This document shows positions 29,406-38,256 of a stretch of DNA of 64,000 nt, piece after piece (the first letter of the stretch is position 1; each line of letters starts with the position of its first letter). The notes beneath the pieces are model-generated. The model was not told the origin of the DNA. It searched no databases and worked only from the letters and a program-made list of their open reading frames with translations. The DNA comes from Saccharofermentans sp. (GTDB taxonomy: Bacteria > Bacillota > Clostridia > Saccharofermentanales > Saccharofermentanaceae): assembly GCA_024685385.1 (NCBI GenBank), contig JAIKVV010000022.1, positions 29,600 through 93,599 on the forward strand, written 5' to 3'. A program made the position numbers and the translations under genes.

Positions 29406-29693
29406 TCAGTCTTCTACTACCGCAACGATGTCTTCCTGGCGGACAACGATATATTCTTCACCGTCCAGTTTCACATTCGTTCCGGCATAATCTCTGATGA
29501 TGACTTTCTGTCCGACAGCAACTTCCATCTTTATCTCATTGCCGTCAACAACTCCGCCGGGACCTACTGCGATGATCTCGGCAACCTGAGGCTTCTGCTG
29601 AGCGCCCGAAGACAGGATAAGACCGCCTTTTGTTGTTTCTTCAGCTTCAAGTTTCTTAACTACTACCTTATCGGCTAAGGGCTTAATCGTCAT
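29406..29693 (-). CDS. groES: Co-chaperonin GroES
   Basis: GroES caps GroEL as a heptamer. The start at 29693 (MTIKPLADKVVVK) has GGAGG eight bases upstream; the track adds five codons. At 95 residues it has usual length. The mobile loop ETTKGGLILSSGAQQKPQ and the C-terminal EYIVVRQEDIVAVV are present. It is the first gene of the operon and is preceded by a CIRCE operator and a strong promoter. Confidence 0.97.
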   Translation of the reverse strand: MTIKPLADKVVVKKLEAEETTKGGLILSSGAQQKPQVAEIIAVGPGGVVDGNEIKMEVAVGQKVIIRDYAGTNVKLDGEEYIVVRQEDIVAVVED

Positions 29694-29725
29694 AATAAAG
29701 ACCTCCATAACTTATGTTTATTGTA

Positions 29726-29752
29726 TTAGCACTCACACTCATCGAGTGCCAA
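29726..29752 (-). promoter_or_regulatory. CIRCE operator (HrcA site) of groESL
   Basis: TTAGCACTC-N9-GAGTGCCAA matches the CIRCE consensus TTAGCACTC-N9-GAGTGCTAA at 17 of 18 positions. It lies just downstream of the -10 box, over the likely transcript start. HrcA repression relieved by heat stress is the established meaning of this site; hrcA itself is not in the window. Confidence 0.95.
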
Positions 29753-29760
29753 CGACAATA

Positions 29761-29789
29761 AATATAAGTCAGCAGGTCAATAAAGTCAA
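29761..29789 (-). promoter_or_regulatory. Sigma-A type promoter of groESL
   Basis: TTGACT and TATATT are separated by exactly 17 bases on the minus strand, right before the CIRCE element. Confidence 0.88.
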
Positions 29790-29827
29790 TATGAATATCG
29801 ACAAATGGCAAATATTTGCCTTACTTA

Positions 29828-30850
29828 TCAGCCGGGAAGCCCGTCCGGATTCATTGTCTGCCATTTCCAGCATGAAGAACACATGTCATCGATATCATAC
29901 TGCGCCTTGAATCCTAATTCCTTAAAGGCTTTATCCGTTGCTGCATAAGAAACTGCTATATCACCCGGTCTCCTGGGTCCTATCACATGATTGATCTCAT
30001 GTCCGCAGGCTTTCTCGAAAGCTGCAACAGCCTCTTTAACTGAAGTTCCGCGACCGGTGCCGAGGTTAAAAACACATACTTTCTCGTCATGACTGTCAAG
30101 ATATTCGATGGCCTTAACATGGCCTGACCCAAGGTCTGTTACATGGATATAGTCTCTGATGCAGGTTCCGTCGGGAGTATCGTAATCATCACCGAAAACC
30201 GTAAGTTTCTCCAATGTGCCGCCCGCAACCTTGGAAATATAAGGGAAAAGATTATTCGGGATCCCTCTGGGGTCTTCGCCGATAAGACCGCTCTCATGCG
30301 CTCCGACAGGATTGAAGTAACGAAGAAGGCATATCTTCATGTCAGGATTTGAAACTGAGTAGTCTCTCAAGATCTGCTCGATCATCCACTTGGTCCAGCC
30401 GTAAGGGTTAGTGCACATGCCGAGAGGGCTCTCTTCCGTGAAAGGAACATCCTCACTCATGCCGTATACAGTGGCTGATGAACTGAAAACAAACTTGTCG
30501 GCCTTATATTCTCCTGCAAGTTCAACCGTATTGATCAAGCTTGTAAGGTTGTTTCTGTAATAGGTCAAAGGAATCGATACAGATTCACCTACAGCCTTAA
30601 GACCGGCAAAATGAATGATCGCGTCGATCTTATTCTCTTCGAAAACAGTTCTTAATTTCTCCTTGTCACAGCAGTCGATCTCATAGAACGGGAACCTCCT
30701 CCCTGTTATCTTTTCGAGACGGTTCAAGACCTCAGGCTTGCTGTTATAGAAATTATCGACTATTACAACATCGTAACCTGCTTTTGCAAGTTCAACGACC
30801 GTATGTGAACCTATATATCCGGCTCCGCCCGGAACAAGTACTGTACTCAT
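29828..30850 (-). CDS. galE: UDP-glucose 4-epimerase
   Basis: GalE interconverts UDP-glucose and UDP-galactose with bound NAD+. It is an extended short-chain dehydrogenase of 340 residues. The motif GGAGYIGSH near the N-terminus binds NAD; SSSATVYG and YGWTK supply the catalytic Ser and the YxxxK pair. RDYIHVTDLGSGHVKA and NLGTGRGTSVKE are also typical. GGGGAGG precedes the ATG. A TATAAT occurs 30-odd bases upstream without a good -35. No other gal genes are nearby, so a role in surface sugar supply is possible. Confidence 0.95.
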   Translation of the reverse strand: MSTVLVPGGAGYIGSHTVVELAKAGYDVVIVDNFYNSKPEVLNRLEKITGRRFPFYEIDCCDKEKLRTVFEENKIDAIIHFAGLKAVGESVSIPLTYYRNNLTSLINTVELAGEYKADKFVFSSSATVYGMSEDVPFTEESPLGMCTNPYGWTKWMIEQILRDYSVSNPDMKICLLRYFNPVGAHESGLIGEDPRGIPNNLFPYISKVAGGTLEKLTVFGDDYDTPDGTCIRDYIHVTDLGSGHVKAIEYLDSHDEKVCVFNLGTGRGTSVKEAVAAFEKACGHEINHVIGPRRPGDIAVSYAATDKAFKELGFKAQYDIDDMCSSCWKWQTMNPDGLPG

Positions 30851-30998
30851 AATAGTTTACCTCCCCTATCTATTATATGTTCTTATTTTAAAGTATAATA
30901 TATCGCGTTCGAATTTACCTCACTTTTACACCAATCGATAAGAGTCTGTTTATTTCTTTTATTATAAAATCTTATCAACAAATTTTAGGAGTTAAGAA

Positions 30999-31709
30999 AT
31001 GGATAAACTGATCTACATAGCTGACGATGATGATAATATCCGCAATCTCATCAAGACCTTTCTTGAGAGAGAAGGATTTAATGTTATAGGATTTCCCACG
31101 GGCGACCTTCTTTATGAGCGCTTTAAGGATACACCCTGCGATATGGTTATCCTTGATGTCATGATGCCCGGACATGACGGCATATTCATCCTTAAGGAAA
31201 TCAGGAAGACTTACAGTAACCTTCCTATAATCATGCTTACCGCAAGAGATTCCGATAAAGACTATATTATGGGTCTGGATGCAGGTTCAGACGATTATCT
31301 GACCAAGCCCTTCTCCCCCGTTAAGCTCGTTTCGCGCGTAAAATCCATGTTAAAGCGCCATGACGAGATCATGGGTGTTGCAGAAGACAGTTCTCCTGAT
31401 GATTATTATCTTTTCGCTGATATCTCCATCAACAAGAAGACCAAGCAGGCAACTCTCAAGGACAAGCCTTTACAGCTTACTCCTAATGAATATCAGCTTA
31501 TAACCTATCTCATTGACAACAGGAACCGCGCAGTACCGAGAGCAGAGCTTCTGGATAAGATCTGGGGATATGAATTCGAAGTCGAGACAAGAGTTGCCGA
31601 TGATACGGTTAAGAGGCTCCGCAAGAAGATAAAGGATTCCGATGCAGTCATCAAGACGGTATGGAGTTACGGTTTCCGCATCGTAAACAAAAAAGAAGAT
31701 AAGAATTAA
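30999..31709 (+). CDS. Response regulator, OmpR/PhoB family
   Basis: The 236-residue protein has a receiver domain (acidic DD at residues 10-11, phospho-acceptor D53 in ILDVMMPG, T81, K103 in LTKPFSP) and a C-terminal winged-helix DNA-binding domain (LTPNEYQLITYLIDN ... VETRVADDTVKRLRKKI). AGGAG lies seven bases before the ATG. The stop overlaps the start of the histidine kinase gene (TAATG), so the two are made together. No likely target gene is adjacent, so the regulon is unknown. Confidence 0.93.
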   Translation: MDKLIYIADDDDNIRNLIKTFLEREGFNVIGFPTGDLLYERFKDTPCDMVILDVMMPGHDGIFILKEIRKTYSNLPIIMLTARDSDKDYIMGLDAGSDDYLTKPFSPVKLVSRVKSMLKRHDEIMGVAEDSSPDDYYLFADISINKKTKQATLKDKPLQLTPNEYQLITYLIDNRNRAVPRAELLDKIWGYEFEVETRVADDTVKRLRKKIKDSDAVIKTVWSYGFRIVNKKEDKN

Positions 31710-33241
31710 TGGCCAAACTAAAGATAAAGAACCAGAGCAAATTAGATAAAGGGATATATTCCTGGACCAAATTGCCCTATGCGATCACGATCTTCTTCGC
31801 TATGATCTTCGTCGTTCTTTTATCTTTCGGTGCCGTTACTTTCTTTTACAACACCTTTTTCTCCTACTACATAAGAGAAGAATGCGAAAAGAGACTTGAT
31901 AACGCCATCGCATCCTGCAGAAACCTTGAAAGCGTATTCCACGATAATCTGGACATTGGCGAAAAGGCAACTGATGATGAGATCGTTGATGTTGTTCTCC
32001 ATACGATAATCTCATCTGCTGATGTATCTTCAGATGCAAACATCGTGCTATTCAAGAATGAACCCGACGGGATCGATATTCTCTGGCCTTCCACATCTTA
32101 TTCCGTATCTGCCAATACAAATGCATCAAAGATCGTTGAAGCCGTCAAAACAGAAAACCCCATAGCCCAGTCAAATGTCACTTATTCATTGGAGCTCGAC
32201 GGTCAATCCTACTATTACAGGGTCATCGACATTGACTATAATCTAAACGATGGCAGTAAGTTTACTTTGCCGAATCACCATATATGCGTATTTGTAAATT
32301 CGCAGTACTACTATTCATTCATGACATCGTTTAACTATGCCATGTGGCAGATAATAATGATCGCCATAATAGCGGCAGCTATAATCTCCATTGTGATCTC
32401 CATGCCCCTTATCCTCTCCACGCTTAAGTTGTCACGATTTTCGAAAAGGATCTCGGAGGGTAATTATGAACGCCTGAAAGGACGCCTGGTAAGCCGCGAG
32501 ATGTATGATCTCGGGGATACCATGAACAACATGGCGGCAAAGCTTGAAGAGGCTGACAGAGAGCAGCAGACCTTCTTCCAGAATGCATCTCACGAATTAA
32601 GGACTCCCCTGCAGTCCATTCAGGGCTACGCTGAAGGCCTTAAATACGATGTTTTCGATGAGGAAGGAAAAAAGCAGGCTGTTGATATCATAATTAACGA
32701 GTCTTCACGCCTCACCGGAATGGTCGAAAATCTTCTTTCAATATCGAAGATGGACATGTCATCCAAAGGCAATTACCGTGTTAAGAAGAATAACCTGAGT
32801 TCCAAGATCCTCTGCGAGCTGGTTGTTGAAAACATAAGAGGCAATGTGCTTCATGCAAACAAGGAACTTATCCTCGATCTTGACAAAAAAGCCGTCACAT
32901 TGAACGCGAACTCGGGCGACCTTCTCAGAATGTTCGAAAACCTCTTCTCCAACTGCTTAAGATATTGTAAGAACAACGTAACCTTAAAATACAGAGTTGA
33001 AGATAATCAGGCAGTTTATTACGTAATGGACGACGGTGACGGCATCTCGGATGAAGTCATGCCTCATCTTTTCTCAAGATTCGCAAAAGGTTCTGACGGA
33101 AAGCACGGCATCGGCCTTGCCCTCTGCAAAGCCATTGCAGATGAGCATAACGGCTCGATCAAAGGCTATAACAGACCTGAAGGCGGCGCATGTTTCGAAG
33201 TCCGCCTTCCCGCAAAAGAATCAAATAATACAATCGGCTGA
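31709..33241 (+). CDS. Sensor histidine kinase
   Basis: The 510-residue kinase has a membrane helix at about 26-48, an extracytoplasmic sensor region of some 160 residues without recognised fold, a second helix at about 213-237, a HAMP-like linker (SRFSKRISEGNYERLKGRL), the HisKA domain with H295 in NASHELRTPLQS, and an HATPase_c domain with N-box NLFSNCLRYCKNN, G1 DDGDGISD and G2 KHGIGLALCKAI. It phosphorylates the response regulator encoded just before. The signal sensed cannot be read from the sequence. Confidence 0.93.
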   Translation: MAKLKIKNQSKLDKGIYSWTKLPYAITIFFAMIFVVLLSFGAVTFFYNTFFSYYIREECEKRLDNAIASCRNLESVFHDNLDIGEKATDDEIVDVVLHTIISSADVSSDANIVLFKNEPDGIDILWPSTSYSVSANTNASKIVEAVKTENPIAQSNVTYSLELDGQSYYYRVIDIDYNLNDGSKFTLPNHHICVFVNSQYYYSFMTSFNYAMWQIIMIAIIAAAIISIVISMPLILSTLKLSRFSKRISEGNYERLKGRLVSREMYDLGDTMNNMAAKLEEADREQQTFFQNASHELRTPLQSIQGYAEGLKYDVFDEEGKKQAVDIIINESSRLTGMVENLLSISKMDMSSKGNYRVKKNNLSSKILCELVVENIRGNVLHANKELILDLDKKAVTLNANSGDLLRMFENLFSNCLRYCKNNVTLKYRVEDNQAVYYVMDDGDGISDEVMPHLFSRFAKGSDGKHGIGLALCKAIADEHNGSIKGYNRPEGGACFEVRLPAKESNNTIG

Positions 33242-33265
33242 ATTAACCGATTAGATATTTAAAGA

Positions 33266-33294
33266 AAAAACAGGGACTGCAATTGCAGTCCCTG
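33266..33294. terminator. Terminator between histidine kinase and pnp genes
   Basis: A 24-base perfect palindrome (CAGGGACTGCAA / TTGCAGTCCCTG) lies between the convergent genes. On the minus strand TTTTTT follows, so it ends pnp transcription well; the plus-strand flank (TATCAGTTTAA) is weaker. Confidence 0.88.
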
Positions 33295-33317
33295 TATCAG
33301 TTTAATTGTTAAGAGGA

Positions 33318-35558
33318 TCAGAATTCTCTTCTTCTTGAACCCTTGCGGGGCGGCTCGTCATTAGCTTCATCGAAGTTGCGCTCACGTCTTCCGCCGAAGT
33401 TATTGTTGCCTCCGTTGCGTCTCTCACGGGGCGCTCTGCGGCGGGGCTCTTCTTCTACATATCCTTCAGGCTTGGGCATTGTATCGCGCATGGAGAGGTT
33501 GATCCTGCCCTGGCTGTCGATCTCGATAACCTTTACCTTGACCTGATCTCCTTCGTGGACAACATCTTCAACCTTCTCGACGCGGTTCCAAGCCATCTTG
33601 CTTATATGAACAAGACCTTCCTTGCCGGGCAGGAATTCAACGAATGCGCCGAAGTCCATAAGTCTTGTAACAACACCGTCGTACTCAGTTCCGACCTCAG
33701 GATCAGCTACGATGCCCGTAATGATCATCTTGGCCTTCTCTGCTGCTTCAAGATCAGGTGAAGAGATATGGATAGTACCGTCTTCGGAGATGTCGATTCC
33801 GGCTCCCGTATCAGCAATGATCTTATTGATGACCTTTCCGCCGGATCCGATAACTTCACGGATCTTATCAACAGGGATCTGCATGGAGATGATCCTGGGA
33901 GCGTACTTGGAAAGTTCAGCGCGGGGCTCGGGAATGCAAGGCAGGATAATGTCGTTGATGATCTGGAGACGGCCCTTATGAGTCATCTCAAATGCGGCCT
34001 TGATAATATCAAGAGACAGACCTTCAACCTTGATATCAACCTGGATCGATGTGATACCTTCAGTTGTACCTGCAACCTTGAAGTCCATATCACCGAAGAA
34101 GTCCTCGATGCCCTGGATATCCATGAATACGAGGAAGTCCTCGTCATTCTCTTCATTAACGATAAGACCGGAAGAAATACCTGCAACAGGTCTTGTGATA
34201 GGAACACCTGCCGCCATCAAAGACAATGTGGAAGCACATACGGAACCCTGTGAAGTGGACCCGTTGGACATCGTGATCTCGGATACTGTTCTGATCGCAT
34301 AAGGGAAATCTTCCTCAGAAGGCAGAACAGGGATAAGAGATCTCTCAGCAAGCGCACCGTGACCGATCTCACGGCGTCCGGGGCTCCTGGAAGCCTTAGC
34401 CTCACCAACGGAATAACCCGGGAAGTTGTAGTGATGGATATATCTCTTGCATGTCTGCTCGTCAAGTCCTTCGATCTTCTGAGCTTCAGAAAGAGGAGCA
34501 AGAGTACAGATGTTCATTACCTGTGTCTGACCTCTCTGGAAGAAAGAGGAACCGTGTACACGGGGCAGTACGTCAACTGCAGCGGAAAGAGGTCTGATCT
34601 GATCCAAAGCACGGCCGTCAACACGAACATGCTCACGGAAGAGATAATCTCTTACGACCTTCTTTTCGAGCTTATAGACAGCATCGGGAGCCCAGGAAGA
34701 AAGTCCTTCTTCCTTCTCTTCGAGCATTGCTGCGATCTCTTCCTGGAGAGCTGCAACATTTGCATCACGAACGCTCTTATCATCAGACAAAACTGCTGCT
34801 CTCATCTTGTCCCAGCCGAACTCCTTAACAGCTGCAAAGATATCCTCGGGAACATCTGCAGAAGCATATTCAAACTTGGGCTTTCCGATCTCATCAACGA
34901 TCGAATTGATGAAAGCAACGATCTCCTTGATGACCTCATGACCTTCAGCGATAGCATTGAGCATGACATCATCGGGAACTTCGTTGGCGCCTGCTTCGAC
35001 CATGCAGATCTTCTTTGCAGTACCTGCAAGAGTAACATACATGTCGGACTTATCACGCTCCTCCAATGTAGGGTTGATGACAGTCTTGCCGTCGATCAAT
35101 CCAAGGACTACACCGCCGACAGGGCCCTTCCACGGGATATCGGAGATGGCGATTGCAATGGACGTACCGACCATGGCCGTGATCTCGGGAAGGCAGTCAG
35201 GATCAACTGCCATAACCGTATTGGATACAACAACATCATTGCGGAGATCCTTAGGGAACAAAGGTCTGATAGGTCTGTCGATTACACGGGATGTAAGGAT
35301 AGCCTTCTCACCGGGTCTTCCCTCTCTCTTTAAGAATCCGCCGGGGATCCTACCTACGGCATACTGCTTCTCCTCATAGTCAACGGACAGAGGGAAGAAA
35401 TCGATTCCTTCGCGGGGTTCGGGAGATGCTGTTACCGTAGATAAAACAACGGTCTCACCATAATGGATCAAAACTGCACCGTTAGCGAACTGAGCGATCT
35501 TACCTGTCTCGACCACCAGGGGTCTCCCGGCGATCTCGGTCTTGAAAATCTTTTCCAT
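33318..35558 (-). CDS. pnp: Polyribonucleotide nucleotidyltransferase (PNPase)
   Basis: PNPase degrades RNA 3'-to-5' by phosphorolysis and is a trimer. The 746 residues comprise two RNase PH domains with the linking helical domain, a KH domain (VDKIREVIGSGGKVINKI) and an S1 domain (VGTEYDGVVTRLMDFGAFVEF). A basic Arg/Gly-rich tail of about 45 residues follows (PRRRAPRERR, NNNFGGRRER), longer than in many relatives and probably RNA-binding. AAGGAG stands eight bases before ATG but may be paired in the leader hairpin. It lies downstream of nadE, apart from rpsO. Confidence 0.97.
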   Translation of the reverse strand: MEKIFKTEIAGRPLVVETGKIAQFANGAVLIHYGETVVLSTVTASPEPREGIDFFPLSVDYEEKQYAVGRIPGGFLKREGRPGEKAILTSRVIDRPIRPLFPKDLRNDVVVSNTVMAVDPDCLPEITAMVGTSIAIAISDIPWKGPVGGVVLGLIDGKTVINPTLEERDKSDMYVTLAGTAKKICMVEAGANEVPDDVMLNAIAEGHEVIKEIVAFINSIVDEIGKPKFEYASADVPEDIFAAVKEFGWDKMRAAVLSDDKSVRDANVAALQEEIAAMLEEKEEGLSSWAPDAVYKLEKKVVRDYLFREHVRVDGRALDQIRPLSAAVDVLPRVHGSSFFQRGQTQVMNICTLAPLSEAQKIEGLDEQTCKRYIHHYNFPGYSVGEAKASRSPGRREIGHGALAERSLIPVLPSEEDFPYAIRTVSEITMSNGSTSQGSVCASTLSLMAAGVPITRPVAGISSGLIVNEENDEDFLVFMDIQGIEDFFGDMDFKVAGTTEGITSIQVDIKVEGLSLDIIKAAFEMTHKGRLQIINDIILPCIPEPRAELSKYAPRIISMQIPVDKIREVIGSGGKVINKIIADTGAGIDISEDGTIHISSPDLEAAEKAKMIITGIVADPEVGTEYDGVVTRLMDFGAFVEFLPGKEGLVHISKMAWNRVEKVEDVVHEGDQVKVKVIEIDSQGRINLSMRDTMPKPEGYVEEEPRRRAPRERRNGGNNNFGGRRERNFDEANDEPPRKGSRRREF

Positions 35559-35566
35559 TTCAAAAA

Positions 35567-35593
35567 CTCCTTGATAGATTATTTGCCAAGGAG
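35567..35593 (-). promoter_or_regulatory. Hairpin covering the pnp ribosome binding site
   Basis: In the pnp leader, CTCCTTG and CAAGGAG form a perfect 7-bp stem across a 13-base loop. The right arm is the Shine-Dalgarno itself. Directly upstream is CTAGTGACTAG, another short palindrome. A structure of this kind could limit translation or be a processing target, as pnp leaders are in other bacteria; this is inference. Confidence 0.5.
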
Positions 35594-35682
35594 CTAGTCA
35601 CTAGATTCACATACCGATCATGTGTTCGGAATATCAATCTACTAACTATCCCCTTTTGGCCTTAATAATTATAATATAAAGT

Positions 35683-35717
35683 CACAAAAAAACAAACGGC
35701 TAAAATAGCCGTTTGTT
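35683..35717 (-). terminator. Terminator of nadE
   Basis: An 11-bp stem (AACAAACGGCT / AGCCGTTTGTT) with a five-base loop is followed on the minus strand by seven T residues. It lies about 29 bases past the nadE stop. A TTGTTT-N16-TATAAT pattern that could drive pnp overlaps its far end. Confidence 0.88.
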
Positions 35718-35745
35718 AATACGTTATCAAGGTGTAATTACAAGC

Positions 35746-37665
35746 TTAAAGTTTTACTTTCTCAAGATCTTCCATCCAGACTGCATAACTTGCATCAGAA
35801 GGCATCCTCCAGTCTCCTCTCGGAGATAATGCAACCGTACCTACCTTGGGTCCGTCAGGCAGACAGGAACGTTTGAACTGCTGAGTAAAGAACCTGCGGA
35901 TAAATGTACTGAGCCACTTATAGATCGTCTCGTCATCATAAGAACCTGCGAAAGCATATTTTGCGAGACGGAAGATCTTTGAAGGAGCAAATCCGAATCT
36001 TATGAAATAGTAAAGGAAGAAATCATGAAGTTCATAAGGGCCAACGATCTCCTCTGTCTTCTGTGAGATATTGCCGCCTTCGGTGGGAGGCAATAACTCG
36101 GGTGAAACAGGAGTTGCAACGATGTCCTCGAGCACTTTGGAGAGGACTTCGTCACTGTCTTTTACTGCCAATGCTTCATGACTTACAAGGTGCCTTACTA
36201 GAGTCTTGGGAATGGATCCGTTAACGCCATACATGGACATATGATCACCGTTATAAGTTGCCCAGCCGAGCGCGAGTTCACTGAGATCGCCCGTTCCGAC
36301 AACAAGTCCGCCGATCTGGTTGGCAAGATCCATAAGGACCTGCGTCCTCTCTCTTGCCTGGCTGTTTTCGTATGTTACGTCATGGTCATGTTCATCGTGT
36401 CCGATATCCTTGAAATGCGTAAGGACGGAGTCTTTGATGTTGATCTCTTTAAATCCCGTCTTATAAGCCTTTGCCAAAGATACGGCATTATTATAGGTCC
36501 TGTCAGTCGTTCCGAAGCAGGGCATCGTGACGGAGATAATGTTTTCGGACGGAATACCGGCCATCTCGAAAGCCTTGGCCGTAACTATAAGAGCAAGTGT
36601 GGAATCAAGTCCGCCGGAAAGCCCTACTACGGCATGATCTATATGACAAGCCTTAAGTCTGGTATAAAGGCCGGAAGCCTGCATCTTGATGATCTTGGCG
36701 CATCTGTCATCCAACTCGTTATTATCTTCAGGAACGAAGGGAGTCTTGGAAACGAAACGCTTTAACTCAATGTCCTTGGGTTCAAAATCGAATGTCTCTC
36801 TGAATGACTCACGGCTCTCGACCTTGAAAGTGTTCATCCTGCGCCTGTCACTCGCAATTCGCTGAAGATCGACATCGGCATAAATGATGCCGTTTTCGAA
36901 AAGCTTACTCTCGGCAAGGATCTTACCGTTCTCGGCAATGATGTTGTGACCCGAGAATATAAGGTCCTGTGTTGATTCGCCATATCCGCAGTCAGCATAG
37001 ATATAGACACAGCAGCACTTGGCGCTCTGCATCTTGACCAGGTCTCTTCTGAACTCCTCCTTGCCGATGACTTCATCGGATGCCGAGAGATTACATATGA
37101 TGTTTGCTCCCTCGATACAATAAGACAAAGACGGAGATTCGGTTGCCCAAAGATCTTCACAGATCTCAACGGCATAAGAAAATCTCGGGCAGACGGAATT
37201 ATCGTAGATAAGCTTGCCCATCAAGGTCTCCATATTTCCAAAGATCATATCAGGATATTCCTCATCGAAAGGAATAAAATGCCTGAGCTCATAGAACTCG
37301 GAATAGTTAGGGATATTGGTCTTGGGCGAAAAGCCCATTATCCTGCCCTTGCAGACAGAAGCGCCGCAGTTATAAAGCTTGTTATTCAGCCTGACAGGGA
37401 TCCCGACGACAAATGCTATATCAAGATCTTTTGTCTCTTCAGCGATACGCATGAGGCTGTCCTTAGCAGCATTTATCAAGGTGTCCGATAAGAAAAGATC
37501 ACCGCAGGTATAACCGGTTATGCAAAGTTCCGGAAAAACAAGCAAAGAACAGTCATTTGCCGCAGCCTGTTTAACGCATTCAATTATATTGTCAGAATTA
37601 TACGCGCAATCCCCTACTCTTATCTCGGGAGTTGCTGCTCCTACCCTAAGAAAACCGTCTTTCAT
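35746..37665 (-). CDS. nadE: Glutamine-dependent NAD+ synthetase
   Basis: NadE makes NAD+ from deamido-NAD+, ATP and glutamine. The 639-residue protein is the long, glutamine-using form. The N-terminal nitrilase-type glutaminase domain has the Glu of FPELCITGYTCGD (E46), the Lys of SPKTNIPNY and the catalytic Cys of VEICEDLW. The C-terminal synthetase has the ATP loop GLSGGLDSTLALIV and TGDLSELALGW. It stands between rpsO and pnp with its own promoter and terminator. Confidence 0.96.
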   Translation of the reverse strand: MKDGFLRVGAATPEIRVGDCAYNSDNIIECVKQAAANDCSLLVFPELCITGYTCGDLFLSDTLINAAKDSLMRIAEETKDLDIAFVVGIPVRLNNKLYNCGASVCKGRIMGFSPKTNIPNYSEFYELRHFIPFDEEYPDMIFGNMETLMGKLIYDNSVCPRFSYAVEICEDLWATESPSLSYCIEGANIICNLSASDEVIGKEEFRRDLVKMQSAKCCCVYIYADCGYGESTQDLIFSGHNIIAENGKILAESKLFENGIIYADVDLQRIASDRRRMNTFKVESRESFRETFDFEPKDIELKRFVSKTPFVPEDNNELDDRCAKIIKMQASGLYTRLKACHIDHAVVGLSGGLDSTLALIVTAKAFEMAGIPSENIISVTMPCFGTTDRTYNNAVSLAKAYKTGFKEINIKDSVLTHFKDIGHDEHDHDVTYENSQARERTQVLMDLANQIGGLVVGTGDLSELALGWATYNGDHMSMYGVNGSIPKTLVRHLVSHEALAVKDSDEVLSKVLEDIVATPVSPELLPPTEGGNISQKTEEIVGPYELHDFFLYYFIRFGFAPSKIFRLAKYAFAGSYDDETIYKWLSTFIRRFFTQQFKRSCLPDGPKVGTVALSPRGDWRMPSDASYAVWMEDLEKVKL

Positions 37666-37696
37666 AGTATCACCTCATATTCAAAAGACTGTATAG

Positions 37697-37725
37697 ATTA
37701 TACATTCTAGGAAATCAAATAACAA
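37697..37725 (-). promoter_or_regulatory. Promoter of nadE
   Basis: TTGTTA and TATAAT are separated by 17 bases on the minus strand, with the -10 about 31 bases before the nadE ATG. It lies downstream of the rpsO terminator, so nadE can be expressed on its own. Confidence 0.65.
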
Positions 37726-37748
37726 ATCCAAGCTATCGGTCAGCAATG

Positions 37749-37774
37749 AAAAAGGCTGCCATAAGGCAGCCTTT
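37749..37774 (-). terminator. Terminator of rpsO
   Basis: A 10-bp stem (AAAGGCTGCC / GGCAGCCTTT) with a 4-base loop and TTTTT after it on the minus strand, 22 bases beyond the rpsO stop. Confidence 0.9.
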
Positions 37775-37796
37775 TGTTGATCTTGAAGTAATCTTA

Positions 37797-38072
37797 TTAC
37801 TTTCTGATACCGAGTCTTGCAATAAGGGATCTGTATCTTTCGATATCGATGGAAGCAAGATAGTCGAGGAGACCTCTTCTCTTACCAACCATCATCAGAA
37901 GTCCTCTTCTGCTGTGGTGATCACCCTTGTGAGTCTTGAGGTGCTCTGTGAGGTGATTGATCCTGTATGTCAGGATAGCGATCTGAACCTCAGGAGAACC
38001 TGTATCGCCTTCTGCGATCTGATACTCTTTGATGATTGCCTGCTTGTCGATAGCAGCTGAACCTTTGCTCAT
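37797..38072 (-). CDS. rpsO: 30S ribosomal protein S15
   Basis: S15 binds 16S rRNA at the three-way junction of helices 20-22 and bridges to the 50S subunit. The 91-residue length fits. [37 protein letters not shown] is the family's most conserved section. AGGAGG precedes the ATG. The 76-base or so leader from the predicted start contains small stems and could be the site of S15 autoregulation, as known for other rpsO genes. A terminator follows directly, then nadE. Confidence 0.97.
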   Translation of the reverse strand: MSKGSAAIDKQAIIKEYQIAEGDTGSPEVQIAILTYRINHLTEHLKTHKGDHHSRRGLLMMVGKRRGLLDYLASIDIERYRSLIARLGIRK

Positions 38073-38156
38073 TGAAATTTCCTCCTAATTTTTTAAATTC
38101 ACCTGAATCGAAGATGCGGTTGGAGAATCCGGTATCTGCGATACGGCAACTCGCAA

Positions 38157-38185
38157 ATGATACTACATGTCTTCTTAAAAGTAAA
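38157..38185 (-). promoter_or_regulatory. Promoter of rpsO
   Basis: TTTACT and TATCAT with 17 bases between them on the minus strand. The leader that would follow holds GTATC-GCA-GATAC, a short stem, before the ribosome site. Confidence 0.6.
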
Positions 38186-38196
38186 TAGTTTTAAGA

Positions 38197-38232
38197 AAAG
38201 TCCGGGGGACCTGGCTTTCAGATCCCCCGGGA
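38197..38232 (-). terminator. Terminator of hppA
   Basis: A GC-rich stem TCCCCCGG / CCGGGGGA with a 13-base loop is followed on the minus strand by CTTTTCTT. It lies 25 bases past the hppA stop. Confidence 0.85.
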
Positions 38233-38256
38233 TAATTCATTTAATGGTCCAAGTCA

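Noticed and set aside
34359-35333. 324-residue plus-strand ORF
   Set aside because: Antisense shadow of pnp with no recognisable domain.
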